Notes under the pieces: generated by a model
Databases searched by the model: none
Seen by the model: only the letters and a program-made list of their open reading frames with translations
What the model was told of the DNA's origin: nothing
Source: Streptomyces sp. NRRL F-5126
GTDB taxonomy: Bacteria > Actinomycetota > Actinomycetes > Streptomycetales > Streptomycetaceae
Assembly (NCBI RefSeq): GCF_000721265.1
Contig: NZ_JOFZ01000005.1
Location: forward strand, 124,001-188,000
Reading direction: 5' to 3'
DNA length: 64,000 bases
Part shown: in pieces, positions 24,996-32,428 of the stretch
How the letters are laid out: each line of letters starts with the position of its first letter
Numbering within the stretch: position 1 is the first letter of the stretch
Translations under genes and position numbers: made by a program

Positions 24996-27047
24996 GTGTC
25001 CAAACTGACCGACGTGCCCAAACGGATCCTGATCGGGCGGGCGCTGCGCAGCGACAAGCTCGGGGAGACACTCCTACCCAAGCGCATCGCGCTGCCCGTC
25101 TTCGCGTCCGACCCGCTGTCGTCCGTCGCATACGCACCCGGCGAGGTGCTGATCGTGCTGTCGGTGGCGGGTGCGTCGGCCTACCACTTCTCGGTGTGGA
25201 TCACGCTCGCTGTCGCGGTGCTGATGTTCACCGTCGTCGCGTCGTACCGGCAGAACGTCCACGCGTACCCGAGCGGCGGCGGCGACTACGAGGTCGCCAC
25301 CACGAACCTCGGCCCCAAGGCCGGGCTGACCGTCGCCAGTGCCCTGCTGGTCGACTACGTCATGACCGTCGCGGTGTCCATCTCGTCCGGGGTGGAGAAC
25401 CTCGGCTCCGCCATCCCCTTCGTCGTCCAGCACAAGGCGATCTGCGCCGTCGCCGTCATCGTCGTCCTGACGCTGATGAACCTCCGCGGCGTGCGCGAGT
25501 CGGGCAAGCTGTTCGCGATCCCCACGTACGTCTTCGTCGGCGGCGTCTTCGTGATGATCGCCTGGGGCGCGATCAAGGGCCTCGCGCTCGGGGACGTCAT
25601 GCACGCCCCCACGTCCCACCTGCACATCAAGCCGGAGAAGAGCGGCCTGGCCGGGTTCGCCATGCTCTTCCTGCTGCTGCGGGCGTTCTCGTCCGGCTGC
25701 GCGGCCCTGACCGGGGTCGAGGCGATCAGCAACGGCGTGCCCGCGTTCCGCAAGCCCAAGAGCAGGAACGCGGCCTCCACGCTCGCCCTGATGGGCGGCC
25801 TCGCCGTCGTCATGTTCTGCGGGATCATGGCTCTCGCGATCGGGACCAGGGTGCGGATGGCGGACAACCCGGCCGTCGACCTGCTGCGCGCCAACGGCCA
25901 CGCCGTCGGCGGCTCGTTCGTCGTCGACCCCGTCATCACACAGGTCGCGGCAGCGGTCTTCGGCAGGGGCACGTTCTTCTTCGTGGTGCTGGCCGCCGCG
26001 ACCGCGCTCGTGCTGTTCCTCGCGGCGAACACCGCCTACAACGGCTTCCCGCTGCTCGGCTCCATCCTCGCGCAGGACCGCTACCTGCCCCGCCAGCTGC
26101 ACACCAGGGGCGACCGGCTCGCCTTCTCCAACGGCATCGTCCTGCTGGCCGGTGCGGCCATCCTCCTGGTGGTGATCTACGGGGCCTCGTCGACGCGCCT
26201 GATCCAGCTGTACATCGTCGGTGTGTTCGTGTCGTTCACCCTCAGCCAGACCGGCATGGTCAGGCACTGGAACCGGCACCTGCGCACCGAACGCGACCGG
26301 TCCAAGCGCCGGCGCATGATGCGCTCGCGCGCGATCAACGCCTTCGGAGCGTTCCTGACGGGCGTCGTGCTCGTGGTCGTCCTCGCCACCAAGTTCAGCC
26401 ACGGCGCATGGGTCGCCGTGCTCGGCATGGTGATCTTCTACGGCACGATGACGGCGATCAGGAAGCACTACGACCGGATCGCGGACGAACTCGCGGCCGC
26501 CGACGACCCGTCCGAGGACACCGTCAAGCCGTCGCGCGTCCACTCCATCGTGCTGGTGTCCAAGCTGCACAGGCCGACGCTGCGGGCACTCGGCTACGCC
26601 AAGCTGATGCGCACCGGGACGCTCGAAGCGCTCAGCATCAGCGTCGACCCGGCGGAGACGAAGGCGCTGCGCGAGGAGTGGGAGCGGCGCAACATCAACG
26701 TGCCGCTGAAGATCCTCGACTCGCCCTACCGTGAGATCACGCGGCCGATCATCGAGTACGTGAAGTCACTGCGCACCGAGAACCCGCGCGACGCGATCAG
26801 CATCTTCATCCCCGAGTACGTCGTGGGCCACTGGTACGAGCACCTGCTGCACAACCAGAGCGCGCTGCGGCTCAAGGGGCGGCTGCTGTTCATGCCGGGC
26901 GTGATGGTCACGTCCGTGCCCTACCAGCTGGAGTCGTCGGAAGTCGCCCGCAAGCGGGCGCGCAGGCGCGCGGAGTGGACCGCGCCTGGCTCGGTGCGGC
27001 GGGGGCCCGTCGACGTGCGGCGCAAGGACGCGGGCGGCAAGAACTGA
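24996..27047 (+). CDS. KimA-like APC-superfamily (K+) permease
   Basis: 683 residues. About 12 transmembrane helices in the first 480 residues, starting ILIGRALRSDKLGE and FASDPLSSVAYAPGEVL, then a cytoplasmic C-terminal domain (SIVLVSKLHRPTLRALGYAK ... LDSPYREITRPIIEY ... YVVGHWYEHLLHNQSAL). The FASDPLSSVAY start and the HWYEHLLHNQ domain are features I associate with the KUP-related KimA family of high-affinity K+/H+ symporters rather than with amino acid carriers, although databases usually call it an amino acid permease. Divergent from two TrkA genes. GTG 24996 is chosen by its leaderless -10 box. Confidence 0.85.
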   Translation: MSKLTDVPKRILIGRALRSDKLGETLLPKRIALPVFASDPLSSVAYAPGEVLIVLSVAGASAYHFSVWITLAVAVLMFTVVASYRQNVHAYPSGGGDYEVATTNLGPKAGLTVASALLVDYVMTVAVSISSGVENLGSAIPFVVQHKAICAVAVIVVLTLMNLRGVRESGKLFAIPTYVFVGGVFVMIAWGAIKGLALGDVMHAPTSHLHIKPEKSGLAGFAMLFLLLRAFSSGCAALTGVEAISNGVPAFRKPKSRNAASTLALMGGLAVVMFCGIMALAIGTRVRMADNPAVDLLRANGHAVGGSFVVDPVITQVAAAVFGRGTFFFVVLAAATALVLFLAANTAYNGFPLLGSILAQDRYLPRQLHTRGDRLAFSNGIVLLAGAAILLVVIYGASSTRLIQLYIVGVFVSFTLSQTGMVRHWNRHLRTERDRSKRRRMMRSRAINAFGAFLTGVVLVVVLATKFSHGAWVAVLGMVIFYGTMTAIRKHYDRIADELAAADDPSEDTVKPSRVHSIVLVSKLHRPTLRALGYAKLMRTGTLEALSISVDPAETKALREEWERRNINVPLKILDSPYREITRPIIEYVKSLRTENPRDAISIFIPEYVVGHWYEHLLHNQSALRLKGRLLFMPGVMVTSVPYQLESSEVARKRARRRAEWTAPGSVRRGPVDVRRKDAGGKN

Positions 27048-27052
27048 GGGAT

Positions 27053-27079
27053 GCGGGCCGGTCGAGGAAGCCGGCCCGC
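27053..27079 (+). terminator. Terminator after the KimA-like gene
   Basis: GCGGGCCGG and CCGGCCCGC form a perfect 9-bp stem with a 9-base loop, 5 bp after the stop codon. Confidence 0.8.
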
Positions 27080-27230
27080 CACGGGTCCCGACGGCACGTG
27101 CACCCACGAGCCCGGAAAAGCGAAACTCCCCTCGGGCCGATTCCCGGGGGGAGCATGCGCGGTGGTGAATCTGGAAAGTCTGTAACGACCGCTCGAACCG
27201 GCCACGCGGACCATCCGGCGCGTCAAGTCG

Positions 27231-27455
27231 TCAGGCACTCACGGCGCGCGTGGCCTTGCCGGCCTTCAGGCAGGAGGTGCAGACGTTCAGCTTCTTCGGC
27301 GTGCCGTTCACCACGGTGCGCACCGACTGGATGTTCGGGTTGAAGCGACGGGGGCTGCGGCCCTTCACGCGGCGCTTGATGGCCTGGCGACCGAGACGCG
27401 AGACGGTCCTGCCGAAGACGGGTGCCTTGTCGCAAAAGTCGCAACGCTGAGACAT
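27231..27455 (-). CDS. rpmB: 50S ribosomal protein L28, long zinc-binding form
   Basis: 74 residues. L28 core RRFNPNIQSVRTVVNGTPKK with zinc-ribbon cysteines CDFC at the N-terminus and CTSC near the C-terminus, so this is a C+ (zinc-binding) type. Actinobacterial L28 is usually 61-63 residues; this one has an insertion of about 12 residues after the first ribbon (SRLGRQAIKRRVKGR region). GGAGAG precedes the ATG by 8 nt. TAGGCT at 27538-27543 on the minus strand is a candidate -10 giving a leader of about 75 nt. The genome may also encode a standard L28 elsewhere. Confidence 0.92.
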   Translation of the reverse strand: MSQRCDFCDKAPVFGRTVSRLGRQAIKRRVKGRSPRRFNPNIQSVRTVVNGTPKKLNVCTSCLKAGKATRAVSA

Positions 27456-27878
27456 CGGAATTTCTCTCCACGTGGTGGTAGGGGGTGCGAACAAGCCGAG
27501 TACGAGCCAGGCACCAAAAGTTTTGCCAAGGCAGTCTAGCCTACCAGAGCCCGCGCCCCCGAATGCGCGGGTGCTGCACGCGGGAAGTCCACGAAAACGC
27601 CTGGTCAGGCCGGTGATGCGGGTCGTGACGGCGAACCGCCGTCACGGAGTGCACGGGCCCAGGCTACCTGCCTGAGGAGGCGGGAGCGCCCCCGAATTGG
27701 CTGCCGGAATTACGCCGGGAAACCGCCGGAGCAGAACGCGGACCGTCGAAATGCACACGCAGAACCCGCACAGAGCACCGGCCGGCGGCCCGTAAACTGG
27801 TGCGCTGCCGCCTGACAGAGGTACGGACGCGAACGGCCCGGCCTCCGCAACCTCCCGACGCTCTGGAGTCCCCCCTTC
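27456..27878. other. Divergent promoter region of rpmB and the RNA methyltransferase
   Basis: About 420 bases without a gene. It holds the minus-strand TAGGCT/TAGACT boxes near 27533-27543 for rpmB, a perfect hairpin at 27624-27646, and a plus-strand TAAACT -10 box at 27793-27798 ahead of the methyltransferase. Lower GC content near 27500-27540 fits promoter DNA. Confidence 0.5.
27624..27646. promoter_or_regulatory. Perfect hairpin in the rpmB/methyltransferase gap
   Basis: CGTGACGGCG and CGCCGTCACG form a 10-bp stem with an AAC loop. No gene ends nearby on either strand, so it may be an operator, the terminator of a short noncoding transcript, or a structure in an rpmB antisense RNA. Confidence 0.45.
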
Positions 27879-29207
27879 ATGCCAACCGAGTCGAACGCCT
27901 CGCCAGTCGGGGACGAGTACGAGGTCGAGGTCGGCCCGGTCGCGCACGGCGGCCACTGCGTGGCCCGCACGGAAGAGGGCAGGGTCCTGTTCGTACGGCA
28001 CGCGCTGCCGGGGGAGCGGGTGGTCGCCCGGATCACCGAGGGAGCGGAGGACGCGCGTTTCCTGCGCGCCGACGCCGTCAAGATCCTCACACCGTCCAAG
28101 GACCGGGTCGACGCGCCGTGCCCGTACGCGGGACCCGGCCGGTGCGGCGGCTGCGACTGGCAGCACGCGAAGCCCGGCGCGCAGCGCCGCCTCAAGGGTG
28201 AGGTGGTGGCGGAGCAGCTCAAGCGCCTCGCCGGGCTCACGCCCGAGCAGGCCGGCTGGGACGGCACGGTCGTGCCGGCGCCCGGCGACAAGCTGCCCGC
28301 GGGCGAGGTGCCCGCCTGGCGCACGCGCGTCCAGTACGCGATCGACGCCGAGGGCCGGGTGGGCCTGCGCAAACACCGCTCGCACGACGTCGAGCCGGTC
28401 GACCGCTGCCTGATCGCGGCGCCCGGCGTCGAGGAACTCGGCGTGGAGCGGCGCCAGTGGCCGGACATCGCCACGGTCGAGGCGATCGCGGCGACGGGCT
28501 CGGCTGACCGCCAGGTCGTCCTCACGCCCCGCCCGGGCGGCCGGCTCCCGCTGGTCGAACTCGACAAGCCGGTCTCCGTCCTGCGCGTCGAGGAACGCGA
28601 CGGGGGAGTGCACCGCGTGCACGGCCGCGACTTCGTCCGCGAGCGCGCCGACGGCCGCACGTACCGGGTGGGCGCGGGCGGCTTCTGGCAGGTCCACACG
28701 CAGGCGCCGGCGATGCTGGTGGAGGCCGTGATGCAGGGCCTCCTGCCGAGGAAGGGCGACACGGCCCTCGACCTGTACTGCGGCGTGGGCCTGTTCGCCG
28801 GGGCGATCGCCGAACGCGTCGGCGACAGCGGCGCGGTGCTCGGCATCGAGTCGGGCAAGCGCGCGGCGGAGGACGCGGCGCACAACCTGCGCGGGATGCC
28901 GCGCGTACGCATCGAACACGGCAAGGTCGACCAGGTCCTGCCGCGCACCCGCATCACGGAGACGGACCTCATCGTCCTCGACCCGCCCCGCGCGGGCGCG
29001 GGCCGCAAGACGGTCACGCACCTCACCACACTCGGCGCACGCCGCATCGCCTACGTGGCCTGCGACCCGGCGGCCCTGGCCCGCGACCTGGCGTACTTCC
29101 GCGAGGGCGGCTACAGGCCGCGGATGCTGAGGGTCTTCGACCTCTTCCCGATGACGCATCATGTGGAGTGCGTGGCGATCCTCGAACCCGCGGACAAGAG
29201 GTCCTGA
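27879..29207 (+). CDS. TRAM-domain RNA (uracil-5-)-methyltransferase, RumA/TrmA family
   Basis: 442 residues. N-terminal TRAM domain (residues 12-70), then an iron-sulfur cluster motif with cysteines 81, 89 and 92 (CPYAGPGRCGGC), a central domain, and a SAM-binding Rossmann fold (LDLYCGVGLFAGAIAE). The catalytic cysteine is near 395 (YVACDPAAL) and the general-base glutamate near 430 (HHVECVA). It methylates C5 of uracil in 23S rRNA or tRNA using SAM; the exact base is not predictable. ATG 27879 is about 80 nt downstream of a TAAACT -10 box. Located near the KimA-like gene as in other Actinobacteria. Confidence 0.92.
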   Translation: MPTESNASPVGDEYEVEVGPVAHGGHCVARTEEGRVLFVRHALPGERVVARITEGAEDARFLRADAVKILTPSKDRVDAPCPYAGPGRCGGCDWQHAKPGAQRRLKGEVVAEQLKRLAGLTPEQAGWDGTVVPAPGDKLPAGEVPAWRTRVQYAIDAEGRVGLRKHRSHDVEPVDRCLIAAPGVEELGVERRQWPDIATVEAIAATGSADRQVVLTPRPGGRLPLVELDKPVSVLRVEERDGGVHRVHGRDFVRERADGRTYRVGAGGFWQVHTQAPAMLVEAVMQGLLPRKGDTALDLYCGVGLFAGAIAERVGDSGAVLGIESGKRAAEDAAHNLRGMPRVRIEHGKVDQVLPRTRITETDLIVLDPPRAGAGRKTVTHLTTLGARRIAYVACDPAALARDLAYFREGGYRPRMLRVFDLFPMTHHVECVAILEPADKRS

Positions 29208-29468
29208 CCTGGACTCTTGTTGTGCGGGTGGGTTACTTGACCTGTTCCCCTTCGTGAGCGGTTCGCGCCGACGGATCGATCTCTGTACCTCGCTGGCCTG
29301 CGGATTCGTGAGCGAGCTGCCTGTATTGGCCACGCCCTCAGAGGGAGTTCGGAGATTCTTGACACTCGGATGACGCCCGTAGCGGAAGTCTTTGCTGCAC
29401 CGCCGCAGGCGCAGCGAGCCGCCTTCTTCGGCCCTGCGTTTTTGGGGACGCGGCTCGACCGGTCCGTT

Positions 29469-29488
29469 TGATACCGCTCAGGTATCAT
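29469..29488 (+). promoter_or_regulatory. Toxin-antitoxin operator overlapping a leaderless -10 box
   Basis: TGATACC-N5-GGTATCA (29469-29487) is a perfect 7-bp inverted repeat. Its right arm contains TATCAT (29483-29488), a -10 box 6 nt before the antitoxin ATG. Binding of the RHH antitoxin here would directly block RNA polymerase, as in autoregulated toxin-antitoxin operons. Confidence 0.72.
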
Positions 29489-29494
29489 CCTTGT

Positions 29495-29689
29495 ATGGCG
29501 ATGACACTTCGACTCCCCGACGACCTTGACGCGAAGCTCACCGAGCGGGCTCGTCGGGAGGGTCGCAGCAAGCAGGAGCTTGCCATCGAGGCCATCCGCG
29601 ACGCCCAGGACCGGGCCGAACTGAAGGTCGATGACGTCCTGGCCGAGCTGATGGACAGCGATGCGGAGATCCTGGACTACCTGAAGTGA
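29495..29689 (+). CDS. Ribbon-helix-helix antitoxin
   Basis: 64 residues. The N-terminus MAMTLRLPDDLDAKLTERAR is the beta strand and first helix of a CopG/MetJ-type RHH DNA-binding domain, followed by GRSKQELAIEAIRDA and a C-terminal acidic helix (VDDVLAELMDSDAEILDYLK) suited to wrapping a toxin. It should bind the palindrome directly upstream and neutralise the Doc toxin encoded next. The toxin start overlaps its stop (GTGA). Start fixed by the leaderless -10 box; a longer in-frame ATG at 29468 would destroy the operator logic. Confidence 0.87.
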   Translation: MAMTLRLPDDLDAKLTERARREGRSKQELAIEAIRDAQDRAELKVDDVLAELMDSDAEILDYLK

Positions 29690-30078
29690 CGGACGTGCGC
29701 TACCTCCAGATCGACGAGATCCTGGCCATCGCCCGCGCGGTCAACGGTACCGAGCACAGCGTGCGTGACACGGGTCTTCTGGTGTCGGCGATCGAGAGGC
29801 CCCGGACGAATGTGTTCGGAGCCGAGTTGTATCCCACGCTGCACCAGAAGGCGGCGGCACTGCTGCACTCCGTTGCCCGCAATCACGCGCTGATCGACGG
29901 CAACAAGCGCACCGCCTGGCTCGCCATGCGTGTCTTCCTGCGGTTCAACGGCGTCAGCGCCAGTACCGCCCCGCCACCCGTCTCCGTGGCCGGCCCGTTC
30001 GTCGAGGAAGTCGCGCAGGACAACATCGATGTACCGGCCATTGCCAAGCGCCTGTCGGCCTGGTTCCCCGTTTCCTGA
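29686..30078 (+). CDS. Doc-type Fic-fold toxin
   Basis: 130 residues. Contains HALIDGNKRTAW near residues 66-77, matching the Doc motif HxFx(D/N)GNKR; Doc enzymes phosphorylate elongation factor EF-Tu and stop translation. The canonical Phe of the motif is replaced by Leu here. The N-terminal YLQIDEILAIA and RDTGLLVSAIERPR segments are typical Doc. GTG 29686 overlaps the antitoxin stop by four bases. Its partner is an RHH protein rather than the classical Phd fold. Two hairpins follow about 40 bp after the stop. Confidence 0.88.
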   Translation: MTDVRYLQIDEILAIARAVNGTEHSVRDTGLLVSAIERPRTNVFGAELYPTLHQKAAALLHSVARNHALIDGNKRTAWLAMRVFLRFNGVSASTAPPPVSVAGPFVEEVAQDNIDVPAIAKRLSAWFPVS

Positions 30079-30116
30079 CGTTCGAGGTCGTGGGTATGGG
30101 AAGGGAAGAGGTTCCG

Positions 30117-30152
30117 GGAGCGGTGCCGCTCCTGGCGGTCCGCCGGGCGGAC
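30117..30152 (+). terminator. Two adjacent hairpins after the toxin gene
   Basis: GGAGCGG-TG-CCGCTCC (30117-30132) and GTCCGCC-G-GGCGGAC (30138-30152) are consecutive perfect 7-bp stems about 40 bp downstream of the toxin stop. Very short loops make them imperfect terminators, but the position fits. Confidence 0.5.
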
Positions 30153-30426
30153 TGATCCCGTTCTTGTAGGACCCGTTCGTTCAGCCGCTGATTCGTATGC
30201 TTTCGCGAGATGGGGCAGCGGGCCCGCTCGGCGCGCGAATGGCGTCCCACGCGCCTTCCCGTTTGGGGGGCAGGCAAGGTCCACATTGGCTACGACGGTC
30301 TCTTCCCAACCAACACCCGTCCCTGCTTTCACAGCGGTCACGGAACGTGCCGTCCGTGCCCCTCACGCGCCCCCCGTGCGCACTGAGCTGGTCCCTTCGC
30401 CTCCAACAAGCTGTGTCTTGCGGTGA

Positions 30427-30650
30427 TCCACCGTCGGATCCGAGTGCAGGGAGCGTCTGCGGGTCAGCGACACGGAGGCGTCCATCAGCCTGCCGGTTGC
30501 GAAGCTGGTGGAAACCTTCGGAGCGCACTGGAAGCTGAGTCCTCGCCTTCATCCTGAGTACCCCTTGCCCGAGGCCCGGGTGCGTCCGGACTATGCGGTG
30601 GAGACGTCGGGGCGCATCACCGGCTTCCTGGAACTGAAGGCGCCAGGGGA
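30427..30650 (+). pseudogene. Truncated remnant resembling the N-terminus of a type ISP restriction-modification enzyme
   Basis: An open frame without a convincing start translates as a compact protein-like segment: VSDTEASISLPVAKLVETF ... HPEYPLPEARVRPDYAV ... GFLELKAPG. The RPDYAV ... ELKAPG pair is the D...ExK nuclease signature seen at the N-terminus of large type ISP restriction enzymes and related DNA methyltransferases. A real enzyme would continue for over 1000 residues, but the similarity stops at about 30650, ten bases before the end of the convergent TMEM175 gene. The upstream region 30153-30426 shows no coding signal. Together with the toxin-antitoxin pair it marks a decayed mobile island. 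Confidence 0.6.
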
Positions 30651-30659
30651 CGCACACCG

Positions 30660-31349
30660 CTACCGCAGAATGCGGCCGAGCGGGTTTTCGTGGAGTCCCT
30701 CGCTGGTGAGCGCGTGGTAGAGGATGACGGCGCCGATGCAGCCCAGGCCGACGGCCGGGCTGATGAACCAGCCTCCGACACCGCACAGTACGTAGAGTCC
30801 GAGGCCCGTGAGGGGGCGAATGCGCTGTGCCTTGATGTAGGCGCTCGGCACACCGGGTTCGAGCAGGTCGGGATGGCGGCGCAGATAGGTGAAGACTCCC
30901 CACCAGGGTGCCGCCATGACGGCTGCCACCAGCGCATACAGGACGACGGCCACACGTGCGTCGTGGCGGCTGTCGCCACTGGCCAGTGCCGAGCTGAGTA
31001 CCGCTGTGGGGAAGGGGACGATGACCGCGCTGAGCAGAATGATCAGGTTGATCCACTGCATGCCGAGGTCCAGGCGCCGGATCCGGCGGAACAGCGCGTG
31101 GTGGTTGAGCCAGATCACGCCCACATAGACGAAAGACACGAGGAAGGCGACATAGGCGGGCCACTGCGAAGCCAGTGCCGACAGCAGGTCGCCCGGCCGG
31201 TATCGCGGTGCGCGCAGGTCCAGTACGAGCAACGTGACGACGATGGCGAAGACAGCGTCGCTGAAGGCCTCGACACGGTTGGTGTCCGAGAGCCGGAGAT
31301 CGCCGTTGGACCCGTCAGGCGTAGGTTCGGAATCCGGTACGTCTCCCAT
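30660..31349 (-). CDS. TMEM175-family potassium channel protein (DUF1211)
   Basis: 229 residues with six hydrophobic helices. The first helix carries RVEAFSDAVFAIVVTLLVLD, the RxxxFSD signature of bacterial TMEM175, a family shown to form K+-selective leak channels. Helix 3 includes the VGVIWLNHHALFRRI motif also conserved in the family. The ATG has no ribosome site but a TAGAGT -10 box 6 nt upstream, suggesting a leaderless message. Adds a K+ efflux/leak element to the nearby uptake systems. The gene ends directly against the restriction-enzyme remnant. Confidence 0.88.
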   Translation of the reverse strand: MGDVPDSEPTPDGSNGDLRLSDTNRVEAFSDAVFAIVVTLLVLDLRAPRYRPGDLLSALASQWPAYVAFLVSFVYVGVIWLNHHALFRRIRRLDLGMQWINLIILLSAVIVPFPTAVLSSALASGDSRHDARVAVVLYALVAAVMAAPWWGVFTYLRRHPDLLEPGVPSAYIKAQRIRPLTGLGLYVLCGVGGWFISPAVGLGCIGAVILYHALTSEGLHENPLGRILR

Positions 31350-31355
31350 GGCTGG

Positions 31356-31361
31356 ACTCTA
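31356..31361 (-). promoter_or_regulatory. Leaderless -10 box of the TMEM175 gene (TAGAGT)
   Basis: Read on the minus strand, TAGAGT is followed by six bases and the ATG at 31349. No Shine-Dalgarno sequence is present. Confidence 0.55.
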
Positions 31362-31555
31362 TCGATTTCTCTGGCGCACAGCTCTTGCCCGGCGCCCAGG
31401 AGACACGCCCCATGAGCGCCGCACAGCTCAGCCGCCGCGAGCGGCAACGCACGCACGACCGCCGCCGAGCCGGCCCTGGCCCACCTTCGAACCCGGCCGT
31501 GTACCCACGGCAGGGTGTCGGCGGGTGTGACCGGTGGGAGGCCGGCGCGGCCGCC

Positions 31556-32314
31556 TCAGCGGGAGTCGGACACATCCCAGATCTCGCCAGACGCGTCGGA
31601 TGCGAGCCGCTCGACCAGCGCCAGGGCGGACTGCTCCGCGGTGATCAGTGACCGCTGCTCGTGGTTCTGCAGGAAGCGGGCGTGGGTCGCTTCGCTCACG
31701 CGGCCGGCACCCTCGGTGCGGATGAGGGCCTGCATCGCGGTGTCCACCGACCCGGGGCGGTAGACGTTCGCGGTGACTCCCGTGCCGTCGAGTTCGGCGG
31801 CAAGGTTGAGGGTGTGCGCCTCGAGAGCGGCCTTCGTCATGGCGTACGCATTGGCTCCGATCATTGCCCCCGGGTGGGCCACGATGCTGCTGGACACGTT
31901 GACGACTCTCCCCCAGCCGACTTCGATCATCCGGGGCAGCAAGGCGAAGGCCAGGGATGCCGGGGCCGTCACATTGATGCCGAGGGAGGAGGCCCACACA
32001 TCGGGGTCCATGCCGGCGCTGGGGCCGAGCGGCTCGACGGTCGCGGCGTTGTTGACGAGCACGTCCACCGTGCCGAGTTCGGTGACCGCCCGCCGCACGG
32101 TCTCGGCGAGCGAGGCCGGGTCGGCGAGGTCCGCGACCAGCGGGAGCGCCTTGCCTCCGCGGTCCTCCACCATCCGGGCTGTCAGGGACAGTTCACCCTC
32201 GGACCTCGCGACGAGGGCCGACGTCAGGCCTCTGTCCGCCAGTGCGAGTGCGATTTCCCGCCCGATGCCACGACCCGCGCCGGTCACCAGGGCGGCTTTG
32301 CCGTTCAGAGACAT
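31556..32314 (-). CDS. Short-chain dehydrogenase/reductase
   Basis: 252 residues. Rossmann-fold nucleotide site TGAGRGIG near residues 11-18, the NNAA motif, catalytic Ser in VVNVSSS and the YAMTK catalytic Tyr/Lys pair. An NAD(P)H-dependent oxidoreductase of unknown substrate. GGAG lies about 7 nt before the ATG. It follows the peroxiredoxin gene by 114 bp on the same strand, so the two are probably one operon controlled by the divergent TetR regulator. Confidence 0.88.
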   Translation of the reverse strand: MSLNGKAALVTGAGRGIGREIALALADRGLTSALVARSEGELSLTARMVEDRGGKALPLVADLADPASLAETVRRAVTELGTVDVLVNNAATVEPLGPSAGMDPDVWASSLGINVTAPASLAFALLPRMIEVGWGRVVNVSSSIVAHPGAMIGANAYAMTKAALEAHTLNLAAELDGTGVTANVYRPGSVDTAMQALIRTEGAGRVSEATHARFLQNHEQRSLITAEQSALALVERLASDASGEIWDVSDSR

Positions 32315-32428
32315 GATTCACTCCGTATCCGGATCGGTTGTCATCGTCGGCGGGCCGCAGGAGCGCCGACGTGCACGCGGGGCCACCTCCATGGGAGGGG
32401 GTGGCGGCCCGGTGGTCTGCCGCCCGCG

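Noticed and set aside
30197..30538. 113-codon plus-strand frame after the toxin gene
   Set aside because: Ser/Arg/Pro-rich sequence without a ribosome site; the protein-like signal in this area is in the other frame at 30427-30650.
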